In this document: positions 14,312-23,225 of the stretch, piece by piece
Layout: every line of letters starts with the position of its first letter
Numbering within the stretch: position 1 is the first letter of the stretch
Virus record (IMG/VR): IMGVR_UViG_3300044639_004276
Span: 1 to 48,411 of that record
Direction: 5' to 3' (one strand)
DNA: 48,411 nt
From: a virus
The notes under the pieces: model-generated
Database searches by the model: none
Seen by the model: only the letters and a program-made list of their open reading frames with translations
Told to the model about the DNA's origin: nothing
Position numbers and translations under genes: made by a program

Positions 14312-15696
14312 ATTATTTTTCTGACAATTGAATCGATTATATTTGTTGTTGACAATCCATCGACAAATGGAGCAAAAACAACCTTTCCAGCATAATCTCT
14401 GCCAACTACTTCCTTGTCAATATAATCATGACCTTTTACCAAAACCTCTGGATTTAAATGTTTGATAATTTCAATTGGTGTGTCTTCTTCAAAACAAGCG
14501 ACATAATCAACACACTCTAACGCAGCGAGCATTTGCATTCGATGTTGAATTTTATTCACAGGGCGACCCGGCTTTAACTTCCCAACCGACTCATCACTAT
14601 TGACAGCAACAAGAAGTTTATCACCTTGCTTTTTAGCAAATTCTAAACTCTCTATATGCCCTGCATGTAAAATATCAAAACATCCATTTGTAACGACCAA
14701 CTTAAAATCTCTTTTTTTAAATCTTTTGTAATCAACAATTTTGGAAGAACTTCCAATAACTGTTTTTTTAATTGTGTCGATATCTAATGGCTTGTTGTGT
14801 TTTTCTGTGACATAAATTAAACCCATAGAAAATGCGAATTCAGCAGCTTCTTCAAGTGGTATGTTGTTGCCCAAGCATAATCCCAAAAATGCAATAAAAC
14901 AGTCTCCTGCACCAATAACACTATTGGCTTGTTTGTCTGATTTTGGATTCTTATATTCAAAGTAATTTTCATTAAATCCAAAAAACCCACTTCCTTCCGA
15001 AGTTATAATTACAGACTTACAATTAGTTTGTTTTATTATTGAATCAATTTGCTTAGGCTTTTCTTTTTCATTGGTAATCGCACAAGCTTCTTGTGTATTT
15101 GGTTTTATGAGTGTGCATCCTTTCCACTTTGTAATATCTTTTTTTGGATCAACAATCCTTATGGAGCATGGATGTTTTTCTGCCAAAGAAGAAACAATTG
15201 AATTGGCGAATAATCCTTTGTCGTAATCAGAAAATATCAAAACATCAAAATCTTTTGACATGATTTTTTTGCAAAGATTTTCAGAAGCCTCCTGCAATTC
15301 ATCTTTGTTCATGCCATAATTATTTTTCTCGACATCCCAACGATATGTCGGAAAATCCGAACTATAAAATCTTTTTTTTCTTGGAACCAAATAAGGACTT
15401 ATACTCACCGATAATGATGTATCAATTTTATTTTTTTGTAAAATTTCATTCGCAGAATCATCTAAGAAAGAACATAGAAATGTATTTTTATTTATATTTT
15501 TAAGCTGATATGCAACATTAGCGGCTCCGCCCGGAAGAATTGCACTTGGCATGCATTCCTCTGAATGCATTACTGGAATTGGAAATTCTGGAGATATTTT
15601 TCGAACATTTACATTGAAATATTCGTCCAACATAGAATCTCCAACGATTCCAATTTTTAAATTGCTAGAATTAATTGATTCTATAATATTCTTCAT
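14308..15696 (-). CDS. hldE: Bifunctional heptose-7-phosphate kinase / heptose-1-phosphate adenylyltransferase
   Basis: A 462-residue protein with both HldE domains. The ribokinase-like kinase half carries GGAANVAYQL (56-65) and the catalytic IGAGDCF (261-267). The nucleotidyltransferase half carries NGCFDILHAGH (337-347) and the C-terminal GLSTTNII (447-454). The enzyme converts D-glycero-D-manno-heptose 7-phosphate to the 1,7-bisphosphate and adenylylates the 1-phosphate, giving the precursor of ADP-heptose for lipopolysaccharide cores. The ATG at 15696 starts the conserved part; an upstream TTG frame adds an unrelated 15 residues. Phage-encoded HldE suggests sugar modification of host surface, virion or DNA. 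It ends overlapping the convergent Cys-rich gene. Confidence 0.93.
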   Translation of the reverse strand: MKNIIESINSSNLKIGIVGDSMLDEYFNVNVRKISPEFPIPVMHSEECMPSAILPGGAANVAYQLKNINKNTFLCSFLDDSANEILQKNKIDTSLSVSISPYLVPRKKRFYSSDFPTYRWDVEKNNYGMNKDELQEASENLCKKIMSKDFDVLIFSDYDKGLFANSIVSSLAEKHPCSIRIVDPKKDITKWKGCTLIKPNTQEACAITNEKEKPKQIDSIIKQTNCKSVIITSEGSGFFGFNENYFEYKNPKSDKQANSVIGAGDCFIAFLGLCLGNNIPLEEAAEFAFSMGLIYVTEKHNKPLDIDTIKKTVIGSSSKIVDYKRFKKRDFKLVVTNGCFDILHAGHIESLEFAKKQGDKLLVAVNSDESVGKLKPGRPVNKIQHRMQMLAALECVDYVACFEEDTPIEIIKHLNPEVLVKGHDYIDKEVVGRDYAGKVVFAPFVDGLSTTNIIDSIVRKII

Positions 15697-15742
15697 ATGT
15701 GCAGCCCAATAATAGATGTTGCTATTATTTGAGTTACACAAT

Positions 15743-16627
15743 TTATTTTTCTATATTTTTAACAGACAAGCCAAGCATTGCAGCTTTAGTTTTCCACTCT
15801 TCCTGTTCCCTTTTATTATCTGTTTTTAAAGAATTCACAGATATTCCTCCCAAGGATGAGACCATTGCATCTACTTCCAATTTGGTCAATCTAATCGCTC
15901 CACGATGCTCATGATAGTCCTCCCAAGCTTCAACAGCCCAAGGAACAATAGGTTTGATAAGTTCTAGCATAGCATTTGCAAACACTCTAATCTCCCATTG
16001 GGCATGAGCATCGCAACGCAAGGCTAAAAAATGCAAAAGATTATGCAGATCCACTTTCCAATACCACTCTGTATACAAATTGACTGGTAGGAGCATTCTG
16101 GCTTGTTCTCTAGCCACACCATTTTGAATTGCTTTTTCGTATTCCTCATATGATTGATTGCAGATAAAATCTATTTTTTCAATGAAGTTAGAAGCATCAA
16201 CTTCATTTATTGATTCGCCACTTCCTTGTTTATTTACTGATGATTGTTGCCTCACATTTTCAATTTCTGGCTTATAAAATTCATCCTTCATCATTGAATA
16301 TCTTCCACTGTATTCATTAATGTTAGCGGTTCTATGCCTTACCATTTGTCTGGCTATGAATATGGGCATTTTCACATTGAATTTTATTTCAATCATTTCG
16401 AATGGGGTTGTGTGCTTCTGACGAAGCAGGTAACGAATCAATCCTCTATCTTCATTAATGGTCTTAGTTCCATCTCCATAAGAAACTCTAGCAGCTTGAA
16501 CTATTGCATAATCTGCGGTCTTCCTGTCATCTGGAACAAGTCTTGGCATAACATCAAGAATCGTCACATGACCCTTGTCCAAGCATTTAATTGTTTTTTC
16601 TGAAACATTTGTCAAAACATCATGCAT
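15743..16627 (-). CDS. thyX: Flavin-dependent thymidylate synthase ThyX
   Basis: A 294-residue protein with the ThyX signature RHRTANINEYSGRY at 97-110, the family motif RHRxxSxNxxSxRY with conservative changes. It also has ARVSYGDGTKT, FEMIEIKFNVKMPIFIARQ and the C-terminal region LLPVNLYTEWYWKVDLHNLLHFLALR. ThyX makes dTMP from dUMP using FAD, NADPH and methylene-tetrahydrofolate. A GGAG site precedes ATG. It works with the dCMP deaminase and dNMP kinase encoded elsewhere in this window to supply dTTP. The length is slightly above the usual 210-260 because of an inserted Asn/Ser-rich loop. Confidence 0.95.
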   Translation of the reverse strand: MHDVLTNVSEKTIKCLDKGHVTILDVMPRLVPDDRKTADYAIVQAARVSYGDGTKTINEDRGLIRYLLRQKHTTPFEMIEIKFNVKMPIFIARQMVRHRTANINEYSGRYSMMKDEFYKPEIENVRQQSSVNKQGSGESINEVDASNFIEKIDFICNQSYEEYEKAIQNGVAREQARMLLPVNLYTEWYWKVDLHNLLHFLALRCDAHAQWEIRVFANAMLELIKPIVPWAVEAWEDYHEHRGAIRLTKLEVDAMVSSLGGISVNSLKTDNKREQEEWKTKAAMLGLSVKNIEK

Positions 16628-16756
16628 GAGATAACTCCAAAATAGTTAAATCTTATTCTATGAGTTATATTATAGAAAAAATAAAGGGAAATGAGAATAG
16701 CAATTAGAACCAACCTATGTCTCCCATGACAACATCTGGCAGATTAGGAAACATTT

Positions 16757-16957
16757 TTAAAATTTTACTTTTTTTCTTTTTTTTTTCTCAAGATCATCAA
16801 CAGTTATCAAACTTGGTGATTTTCTAGTCACTGTTCCAATGCCAATAGGTCTTGCATAAACAGCCACATCACCAGTCGATGTCATTCCGCCACCCGCAGC
16901 TGGTGCTGCTGCTGTTGCGACTTCATTTTGTTTCAACCATTCTTTGAACGATATCAT
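16757..16957 (-). CDS. Small capsid-targeting-signal protein (66 aa)
   Basis: Begins MISFKEWLKQNEVATAAAPAAGGG, with a QNE site that could be cleaved by a prohead protease. The body is Ala/Gly-rich, then ends in a Lys/Arg-rich tail (EKKKRKKVKF), as in DNA-binding internal head proteins. The ATG overlaps the upstream gene's TGA (ATGA) and has a GGGAGGG site, so the two are translationally coupled. A longer frame upstream starts inside the preceding gene and is less likely. Confidence 0.6.
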   Translation of the reverse strand: MISFKEWLKQNEVATAAAPAAGGGMTSTGDVAVYARPIGIGTVTRKSPSLITVDDLEKKKRKKVKF

Positions 16958-17430
16958 GTTATCCCTCCCATACCTGCATCTGGAGGCATACCACCTGCAT
17001 CTGCTGGTGGTGGTGCAGGAACCCATGCGGTTGTCAAAAATTTTACAAGTTCGTCACGACTTAAATAATATTTATTTTTATCTGGTGTAGCCCTATTAAG
17101 GCTTCCATTTTTAAGAAAACTTCTCGTTCTCTTGTCTGGCTTTAAACGAATATATGCTCCATTTTTAGAAATTGATTCTGGATCGATTTCCCAAGAAGAT
17201 GCTTTGTATGACATTTCATAATTTGGCTTGCCCATCATAAAATGAGTTGCAACCCAAGGCTCTGAAGTCAAAAGTGAAGATAAATCTTTCCATTTAATTC
17301 CAAACTCATCTTCGAGTGTATCAATATAATCATTTCCAACTGGCGTAGATTCACTGCCTTCATCTTCTGATTTTTTCTCAGGAGAAGGGTCCATTTCTTC
17401 AATATATTTTTTGAATCCTGCGAAGCTCAT
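16954..17430 (-). CDS. Hypothetical capsid-targeting-signal protein (158 aa)
   Basis: Begins MSFAGFKKYIEEMDPSPEKK, a variant of the shared FK-aromatic-I/L-xE N terminus with IEE as a possible processing site. An acidic/Ser stretch is followed by a folded-looking region (about 32-130) with WKDLSSLLTSEPW and RLKPDKRTRSFLK, and a Pro/Ala/Gly-rich end. It is coupled to the next small CTS gene by an ATGA overlap. A TATATATAG block lies just before the ATG with no clear ribosome site. Function unknown; packaging in the head is inferred. Confidence 0.6.
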   Translation of the reverse strand: MSFAGFKKYIEEMDPSPEKKSEDEGSESTPVGNDYIDTLEDEFGIKWKDLSSLLTSEPWVATHFMMGKPNYEMSYKASSWEIDPESISKNGAYIRLKPDKRTRSFLKNGSLNRATPDKNKYYLSRDELVKFLTTAWVPAPPPADAGGMPPDAGMGGIT

Positions 17431-17519
17431 ATTTCTATATATAATATTACCCGCTAACTTATGAAAAACAATTAATTAAAATAAACTATTGTACTGTTCC
17501 ATAATAATTTTGTTTTAGG

Positions 17520-17891
17520 ATGGCGTGGATATATAAATATATGATGAACGATATAGAAAATTTTAAAAACACCATGGCAACTTGGGATACATATCTTCTT
17601 AAGGAAGATAAGATTCAAAATTTTTTTGATGAAAATGAATTAATTTTCTTTTTTCAAAAAGGTGACAATATCTATGGAGCAAACGAAGATGGCAGATTGA
17701 CATTTGCCACAATGAATGACAAAAAAGAAGATAAAAGAGTTCGAGACGAAATTAGAGTCCTTGCAATAAATATCGTTAAAAGTATCAATGACGAAAAATC
17801 AGAATCAATGTTCAATATGAAAGAAATGAAAAAAATTAAAATTTTAGACAGAGATGAAGCAGAAAAAATTCTGCACAAAAAAATTAAATGA
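17520..17891 (+). CDS. Hypothetical protein (123 aa)
   Basis: Not recognised. The protein is lysine- and glutamate-rich with an aromatic patch (NELIFFFQKGDNIYG) and a helical C terminus. Start choice is uncertain. The first ATG at 17520 lacks a normal ribosome site. ATGATG at 17541-17546 lies right after a TATAAATA octamer that could be a late promoter, which would give a nearly leaderless message. The stop overlaps the next gene by ATGA, indicating coupling with the zinc-finger nuclease downstream. Confidence 0.55.
   Translation: MAWIYKYMMNDIENFKNTMATWDTYLLKEDKIQNFFDENELIFFFQKGDNIYGANEDGRLTFATMNDKKEDKRVRDEIRVLAINIVKSINDEKSESMFNMKEMKKIKILDRDEAEKILHKKIK
17532..17539 (+). promoter_or_regulatory. 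TATAAATA octamer, possible late promoter
   Basis: Exact match to the T4 late promoter octamer, located just before an ATGATG pair in the 17.5-kb gene. The genome is AT-rich, so a single exact octamer is weak evidence on its own. Confidence 0.3.
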
Positions 17892-18559
17892 CATTGCCAT
17901 TTCAAAAAAATAATCATGTTCGCAAATATCAATGTTTCGTATGTGGCAGAGCCTATTACGAATATGACGAGTATAGCAAACACATAAAGGATACTCACGA
18001 ACTTGGTCGTGATTATGTTGTATGCCCACTACAAAGATGTGGTTGTCCAGTCAGAGATCTAAGGCTACATTTTAAATCAAAGCATCCGCATGAAAAAGAT
18101 ATTCCAAAGATAGGACAAATGCGAGCAACAATCTGGAAAGATATTGATAAAAAAAGTGGAAAATTAAAGCAGCAAAAGCCAAAATTTCGTGAAGGTTATT
18201 TCATGTCAGGAAAAAATAGAAAAGAAATGCATTATCGAAGTGGCTACGAAGTAGAAGTATATGAACAATTAGAATATTTGCCAGAAGTTATAAAATACGA
18301 TGTTGAACCATTCAAAGTTGATTATATTTTTGAAGGAGAAAAGCACGAATACAATCCGGATCTTAGTATTTACTTTATGGATGGACATGTAGAAATATGG
18401 GAAATAAAGCCAGCCAATCAAACGCAATTGCCAAAAAATCACGCTAAGTGGGCTGCATGTCAACATCACTGCCAAGCAAGAGGTTGGCAGTTTGTAGTTA
18501 TGACGGAAGTTGGTATAGGAAAACTTAAAAGAAGAGTTGATGAGATAACAAAGTCTTAA
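17888..18559 (+). CDS. Double zinc-finger protein with TnsA/T4 gp4-like nuclease domain
   Basis: A 223-residue protein. Residues 16-37 (CFVCG...H...H) and 46-66 (CPLQRCGC...H...H) are two C2H2-like zinc fingers. After a basic linker, residues about 113-205 resemble the TnsA N-terminal / T4 head-completion (gp4) PD-(D/E)XK fold: YRSGYEVEVYEQLE (E121/E127), YNPDLSIYF (D158) and EIWEIKP (E172, K174), then a helix and WQFVVMTE. That pattern suggests a metal-dependent endonuclease active on DNA ends, possibly in head completion or DNA trimming. The zinc-finger fusion is unusual. ATGA overlap couples it to the preceding gene. Confidence 0.7.
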   Translation: MTLPFQKNNHVRKYQCFVCGRAYYEYDEYSKHIKDTHELGRDYVVCPLQRCGCPVRDLRLHFKSKHPHEKDIPKIGQMRATIWKDIDKKSGKLKQQKPKFREGYFMSGKNRKEMHYRSGYEVEVYEQLEYLPEVIKYDVEPFKVDYIFEGEKHEYNPDLSIYFMDGHVEIWEIKPANQTQLPKNHAKWAACQHHCQARGWQFVVMTEVGIGKLKRRVDEITKS

Positions 18560-18562
18560 AAT

Positions 18563-18931
18563 CTAATCTCCTTTTTCCAATCTAATCGAATCACTATCCT
18601 CATGATGCGTAGAAAATTCTATAATTTTAGCTCCATTTTCTCCAGCTATCATTTGATGTCTTAATCCAGTAGGAATATGAAAAGACATTCCTGCTTTTAA
18701 AATAATTGATTTTAATTCTTCTCCACCCCATCCATATAACATCTCTATATCATTTTCTAAAATAAATAAAACCTCATCCTTTATAGCATGATAATGGATA
18801 GAACATTTCTTTTTTGGATTAAAAAAAAGAATCTTACCACAATATTTTTCGTTATTACATATCCATTGTTCATGTCCCCAACCCTTTGGAACAATAATAT
18901 TTGGATGTAATGTATAATTAGTTACTGACAT
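18563..18931 (-). CDS. Cupin, mannose-6-phosphate isomerase type II-like
   Basis: A 122-residue single cupin. The family-like beginning is VPKGWGHEQWICNNEKYCGK, then the metal-binding core CSIHYHAIKDEVLFIL (His-x-His and Glu) and a second motif IPTGLRHQM. Such cupins include phosphomannose isomerase/GDP-mannose pyrophosphorylase C-terminal domains and free sugar isomerase-like proteins. I chose the ATG at 18931 with GAGAGG upstream. The start overlaps the dNMP kinase C terminus by 14 bp. With HldE, Glf and glycosyltransferases, it belongs to a phage sugar-nucleotide set; the precise substrate is unknown. Confidence 0.75.
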   Translation of the reverse strand: MSVTNYTLHPNIIVPKGWGHEQWICNNEKYCGKILFFNPKKKCSIHYHAIKDEVLFILENDIEMLYGWGGEELKSIILKAGMSFHIPTGLRHQMIAGENGAKIIEFSTHHEDSDSIRLEKGD

Positions 18932-19550
18932 TGTACGCCCTCTCAATAAAAGGAATTAATTGGTCTCTAATTTTGTAATGAAGATCGACTATTTCTTTGT
19001 CATTTATAAGAAAATAATCATAAAGTTCGCTTCCCTCTGGTGCATTTGGATCATTATGCATGATTTCGCCTTCTTTTTGAGTTTTTAAACACCATTCAAT
19101 GATTGGTTTTATTTGAGATTCTGAAGGATTGGTATCATTATTGAAATAATTAGGACGATACATGATAACATTGATACCTTCTCGACCACGAATGTTTTTT
19201 GCCTCATTGATATATCGACAATCAGAAACAATAAGTTGCTTGCCATTATCTCTTAAGGCTATATCAATCCATATATCGCTTACAATTTGACGAAATCCAT
19301 CACCAACGAATTGTAACGCCTTGCGGATATTCATTTTCATTCCGGGAGGTGCATCATCAATTCTTTTCCATTTTTCTAGAAAATCTCTATCGACATTGAA
19401 CGCCCTGCAAAATGTGTCTTTTACAGCGTTTGCAAATGCTCCTCTTTCCCATGTTCCTGTAGTTTGAACACGGTTAAGTTCGATAGCCAAATAATCGGCT
19501 GCAGTATCTTTTCCCATAGCTAATTGCGATGCAAAACCAATAATTTTCAT
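18918..19550 (-). CDS. Deoxynucleoside monophosphate kinase
   Basis: A 210-residue protein with a P-loop-like GFASQLAMGKDTAADYL (5-21), where GKDT is typical of phage dNMP kinases (T4 gp1 type) rather than GKST. Further support comes from WERGAFANAVKDTFCRAF and GDGFRQIVSDIWIDIAL, and from DCRYINEAKNI, which fits the nucleotide-binding P-loop kinase fold. It phosphorylates dNMPs to dNDPs for phage DNA synthesis. It lies in a cluster with cupin and ThyX genes on the minus strand. Length is close to T4 gp1 (about 240). Confidence 0.85.
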   Translation of the reverse strand: MKIIGFASQLAMGKDTAADYLAIELNRVQTTGTWERGAFANAVKDTFCRAFNVDRDFLEKWKRIDDAPPGMKMNIRKALQFVGDGFRQIVSDIWIDIALRDNGKQLIVSDCRYINEAKNIRGREGINVIMYRPNYFNNDTNPSESQIKPIIEWCLKTQKEGEIMHNDPNAPEGSELYDYFLINDKEIVDLHYKIRDQLIPFIERAYNVSN

Positions 19551-19648
19551 AATGAAATCCTCGTTGTTTTAGTAATCATAAATCATTTATAAATTTTTAT
19601 CAACAGCCAAGTCTGTTTTTTATAACCAATTGTCACTTATAATTTCTT

Positions 19649-19921
19649 ATGATACCTATGAAAAAAATAGAACCAATATGTAAAAATTGTTTGCTTTACA
19701 ATCATGAAAAAAAAGAATGTAAAGTTGCAGTTCTAATTGATGGCACTGAACATCATCTGCCAGTAGATAAAAATGATAGATGTCATATGGATGAACTTGG
19801 GATTGAAGTTCAGCAAGTCAGATGGTGGACAGAAGATAAGGAGGGCAATCCAACAAAAGAAAACGGCATTGTTAAGATTGAATATCCACAGAATTTCTTC
19901 GGAAAACAAGAGAATCAATAA
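19649..19921 (+). CDS. Hypothetical Cys-containing protein (90 aa)
   Basis: Not recognised. The N-terminal half has a CxxC...C...C pattern (CKNCLLYNHEKKECKV, then DRCHMDELG) that could bind a metal, followed by QQVRWWTEDKEGNP. Similar short phage proteins occur near structural genes but have no known function. The next gene starts 3 bp after its stop, so the two are a plus-strand pair, probably expressed late. A second ATG at codon 4 is an alternative start. Confidence 0.6.
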   Translation: MIPMKKIEPICKNCLLYNHEKKECKVAVLIDGTEHHLPVDKNDRCHMDELGIEVQQVRWWTEDKEGNPTKENGIVKIEYPQNFFGKQENQ

Positions 19922-19924
19922 GTA

Positions 19925-20695
19925 ATGGCTTGTGAAGGTCCTTTTAAAAATGGTATTGCAGGAGATCCAGTCTGTGGTTGCTCATGCTCAGATTCTAAAT
20001 GTTGTCCACCACCATGCTGCACTAGTGTTAGTCTTTTTTTTGAAATAGGACCAGCTTATGACGAAGTAGATTATCCCGAAGGATGTAAATGCGAAGATCC
20101 AACTCCGCCAGAAGAACCGGCACCATTACTAAGAGAATTATTTGAAAAAGAAAATTGGGAAACTATAAACATTGGATCTCATCTCATACCTTTTCCAAAA
20201 TTTAAAAAAAAATCAAATAAAAATTCAGATAATTATGTTTTTGCTCTTGGGGGAAGCTGTTCAGTGCCATGCGAAGTGGTAGAAATTCAATTAACTGTTG
20301 ATAGCTGTTGCATAGAAATAGTAGATGGAACAGAAGGGCAAACAAACTTTGATCCAGATGTGTCGTTAAGAATGGTTGGTGATGGCTTTGTATTTGCCAC
20401 AAAAATCGATGGTGATTGCGAATTCGATCTAGTAATAAATGGCACAACAATAACAGAAGAAGAAGATAGCGTATTTGTTGCCGATGGAGATCCAATTGTT
20501 GTTTCACTTGAGCCAACAGGAATAAATGCAGATTGTTGCACACCCTGCTGGATTGACACTCAATGCACACCAAAGAGCCTTCTTGCTGCAAAGGTATTCT
20601 TTAGAGCTAGATCTGTGAAAAAAGGTGCAAAGGGCTATTTAAACATAGCAAAGCTAATGGAAAGAGTAAACAGGTTAAAGCGCAGAAAGTCTTAA
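19925..20695 (+). CDS. Cysteine-rich hypothetical protein (256 aa)
   Basis: Not recognised. Residues 1-60 are strikingly Cys/Pro-rich (VCGCSCSDSKCCPPPCC, then YPEGCKCEDPTPPEEP). The central part is a beta-rich region with CCIEIVDG and DGDCEFDLVING stretches, and the C terminus is basic and helical (ARSVKKGAKGYLNIAKLMERVNRLKRRK). The combination of many cysteines and a virion-like Ig/beta region suggests a structural surface protein, but this is inference. It follows the 90-residue Cys protein by 3 bp and overlaps the convergent helicase gene by about 20 bp. Confidence 0.6.
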   Translation: MACEGPFKNGIAGDPVCGCSCSDSKCCPPPCCTSVSLFFEIGPAYDEVDYPEGCKCEDPTPPEEPAPLLRELFEKENWETINIGSHLIPFPKFKKKSNKNSDNYVFALGGSCSVPCEVVEIQLTVDSCCIEIVDGTEGQTNFDPDVSLRMVGDGFVFATKIDGDCEFDLVINGTTITEEEDSVFVADGDPIVVSLEPTGINADCCTPCWIDTQCTPKSLLAAKVFFRARSVKKGAKGYLNIAKLMERVNRLKRRKS

Positions 20696-22699
20696 TGCAA
20701 CGCTTTTTATTTCTTTGACCAAATCTTCTTTAAGATTCAATATTTTTTTCAATTTGGCATCATCCAATTCGGCAACAGAATCAACATCTTTATATCCCAA
20801 ATCATATAACTTTGTCGCTCTAACTTTCCCTACATTTGGCAGCTGACACAAATTTATAAGATGTGCTGGCACTCCATGTCTAATGCGACTTCCCAAATCC
20901 CTTAAAAATGACTCTTGACCCCATTTCCCACTCATAGAATCAAGTGCAATCAATATCTGCTGTATTCTTTCAAATTCGCTTTGCAAACTTCTTTGATATC
21001 CAGCCAAAGCCGTTACATACGATCCATTCAACAAATTGAAATAACAAAAGGCAGATTTCTTGATTCCTTCTGTTAAAAATTTATATTCTGAATAAAAATC
21101 TTTTTGTAGTCTTTTGTCGAACAAGCTCATTTCTTGTTTTTCTGCAGTGTTGACTATATTTGCTCTATTGGTATCAATTTTTGCCAAAGCCAAAGCAACA
21201 TGTAAATCAGAGTTTTGTTTTTTTTCCTTAAATAGAAAATAAAAATTTCTACTGTAATCAGCAATGTCAAACGGAGAGTAATAAAAAATGCTTGCTATTT
21301 TTCCAACACTAGAAACTTCCAAATTACCATCATCGTTATGAACAATTTTTCTATCGATCATTTCGACAAGCAATTCGCTGATATAAGTCTGATTAAGATT
21401 CCTTGCTTGAAAACTAGCCAATGATCTTTCATACCACTTCTTAATATCTGCAACATTTTCAATTGATCTATGATGAATTTCACTCACCAAATGAAATGCG
21501 AGATTTCTTGGCTTCTCTAAAAGTTTAGAAGTAATATTCTGTGGAGTATTCAATCTGTCACGATGTCTTTTTGCATTAGAGTTTGGCAATAAGATATAAG
21601 CATCGCCACGAGGATCAATTCCTAATCGTCCTGATCTACCGACCATTTGAGTCACATTATAAGTTTCTACTTCATCCTTGCCACGATGAACTCCAAGTAT
21701 AATCACACGCCTAGCAGGTGTATTCACTCCCCAAGCCAAAGTTGGAGTTGCAACAATAATTCTCAAGCCATCTTTTTTCTTAAATCTTCTTTCTAAATCA
21801 ATTCTTTTATCTTTATCCAAATCTGCATTATGAAACTCTGAATCAATTGAATTAGCTTTCAATGTACGAGTTATCAAATCGCCAGTTCTTTTTGTGTGTG
21901 CAAAAACCAAAAATTTATCATCGGGATAATCGTTTATAATATCCAAAGCTTTGTCAATCTTTGCCTTTTCTTCAATATCATAAGAATAACAATGCTCATC
22001 ATCGTAGTTTTCATAGTGAATTCCTAAAGGCACTGGTCTATACTCAGAATTCAAAATATAAGTTTTCTTTTTATTGAGTTCACATAACCATTCTGCGATT
22101 TGACTCACATTTGGCATAGTTGCAGACAAAAGAACAATCCGACAATTTGGATTAATTTGAGTGAATTTCATCAATCCAACCTCAAGATGTTCGCCTCTTC
22201 CGGGAACTGTCAAAAGGTGAGATTCATCAATTACTAAAGTTCCTATTTCTTTCAGATAAGCACTTTTTTCAGAATTGATATTTCTTGCCCTATGGTTGAG
22301 CATTTCTGAAGTCATAATGATTAGATTTGATTTTGACAATTCTTGTTGTCTTTTTTCGGTAATTCTATAATCGCCTGTGCATATTGAAATATTCAAATCA
22401 TGAAAATGATATGACAAGTCTGTCCATTGGTCTATTTTTTCTTGAGCCAAGGCTTTTAATGGTGCAAGAAACATTCCTTTGCCACCACGCTTACGAATTT
22501 CTTGAGCCAAAAACATTTCAGCAATAACAGTTTTTCCGGCACTAGTTCTTGCGGAAACCAAAAAATTAGCATCATTTTCAAAAACTTCAAAAATTCTACT
22601 TTGAACTGGATTGAAATTTTCATATTCCCATTTTGCGTATGGATATTTCGAACAAGGAACCAGATCGGTCTGATCTATTATTTGAATCAATTCGCTCAT
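20675..22699 (-). CDS. Ski2/Hel308-like superfamily 2 helicase
   Basis: A 674-residue helicase. Walker A is ARTSAGKT (50-57), motif Ia APLKALAQEK, motif II DESH, motif III SATMPN, and motif VI QMVGRSGRLG; AWGVNTPARRVIIL marks the Ski2/Hel308/Brr2 group. The C terminus has a helix-hairpin-helix-like LCQLPNVGKVRATKLYDLG. Hel308-type proteins unwind forked DNA in archaea and eukaryotes, and bacterial members are less studied. I chose ATG at 22699 because the GTG ten codons earlier adds nonconserved residues. A phage copy, beside UvsX, gp32 and UvsW, suggests a role in recombination-dependent replication or repair; this is inference. Confidence 0.88.
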   Translation of the reverse strand: MSELIQIIDQTDLVPCSKYPYAKWEYENFNPVQSRIFEVFENDANFLVSARTSAGKTVIAEMFLAQEIRKRGGKGMFLAPLKALAQEKIDQWTDLSYHFHDLNISICTGDYRITEKRQQELSKSNLIIMTSEMLNHRARNINSEKSAYLKEIGTLVIDESHLLTVPGRGEHLEVGLMKFTQINPNCRIVLLSATMPNVSQIAEWLCELNKKKTYILNSEYRPVPLGIHYENYDDEHCYSYDIEEKAKIDKALDIINDYPDDKFLVFAHTKRTGDLITRTLKANSIDSEFHNADLDKDKRIDLERRFKKKDGLRIIVATPTLAWGVNTPARRVIILGVHRGKDEVETYNVTQMVGRSGRLGIDPRGDAYILLPNSNAKRHRDRLNTPQNITSKLLEKPRNLAFHLVSEIHHRSIENVADIKKWYERSLASFQARNLNQTYISELLVEMIDRKIVHNDDGNLEVSSVGKIASIFYYSPFDIADYSRNFYFLFKEKKQNSDLHVALALAKIDTNRANIVNTAEKQEMSLFDKRLQKDFYSEYKFLTEGIKKSAFCYFNLLNGSYVTALAGYQRSLQSEFERIQQILIALDSMSGKWGQESFLRDLGSRIRHGVPAHLINLCQLPNVGKVRATKLYDLGYKDVDSVAELDDAKLKKILNLKEDLVKEIKSVALRLSAL

Positions 22700-22766
22700 A
22701 ACATTATTTCTCTTAAGGTTGAATTGCACATGATAGCAAAAGCAGCTTTGTTGGGAAAGATAACAT

Positions 22767-23225
22767 TTAAAAATTGATTTTATTTTCTTTTCTAATTTGC
22801 CAAATTTGCGAAATGGTCTTTCCCAAAGATCCCATTTCCTCTTGGCTAAAACTATTGCTCTTTACTTTATTGCATGCGAGACAGCAAAGAACGATATTAT
22901 CAAGCGTGTAATCCTTATCGCTATCGATGCGATCTACGCCCAATGATTCAACTAACAATCCAATTTGTGAATATATTGATAAATTTAAAAGTTCTGCTTC
23001 TGTGACACCACAATAAAAACATTTTCTCACATGTGATTTTATCCATGTGAGAAATTCTTCTTGAGTGATAGCGACTTGAGGAGTTTTTTTTCTTTTTCTT
23101 TTGACAGAACAATTTGCTTGAATATTTTTATATTTCTGACAATCTTTGCATGTACGCATTTTTCCAGAACTATATCTCAATGTCAAATCATCGGTTTTAC
23201 AAATAGGACAAGTCCAAATAATCAT
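22767..23225 (-). CDS. HNH endonuclease (zinc-containing)
   Basis: A 152-residue protein. The N terminus has CPIC and CKDC pairs, then a Lys-rich linker. The C-terminal part contains CFYCG, the catalytic GVDRIDSDKDYTLDNIVLCCLACN and KSNSFSQEE, typical of small free-standing HNH nucleases of phages. GGAG precedes the ATG. It lies between the Ski2-like helicase and a small hypothetical gene, and could be a homing endonuclease for a neighbouring locus. Confidence 0.85.
   Translation of the reverse strand: MIIWTCPICKTDDLTLRYSSGKMRTCKDCQKYKNIQANCSVKRKRKKTPQVAITQEEFLTWIKSHVRKCFYCGVTEAELLNLSIYSQIGLLVESLGVDRIDSDKDYTLDNIVLCCLACNKVKSNSFSQEEMGSLGKTISQIWQIRKENKINF

Noticed and set aside
16704-16754. A 16-codon frame (MFPNLPDVV...) after the small CTS gene
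   Set aside because: Too short and without a ribosome site to be supported as a gene, though translation cannot be excluded.
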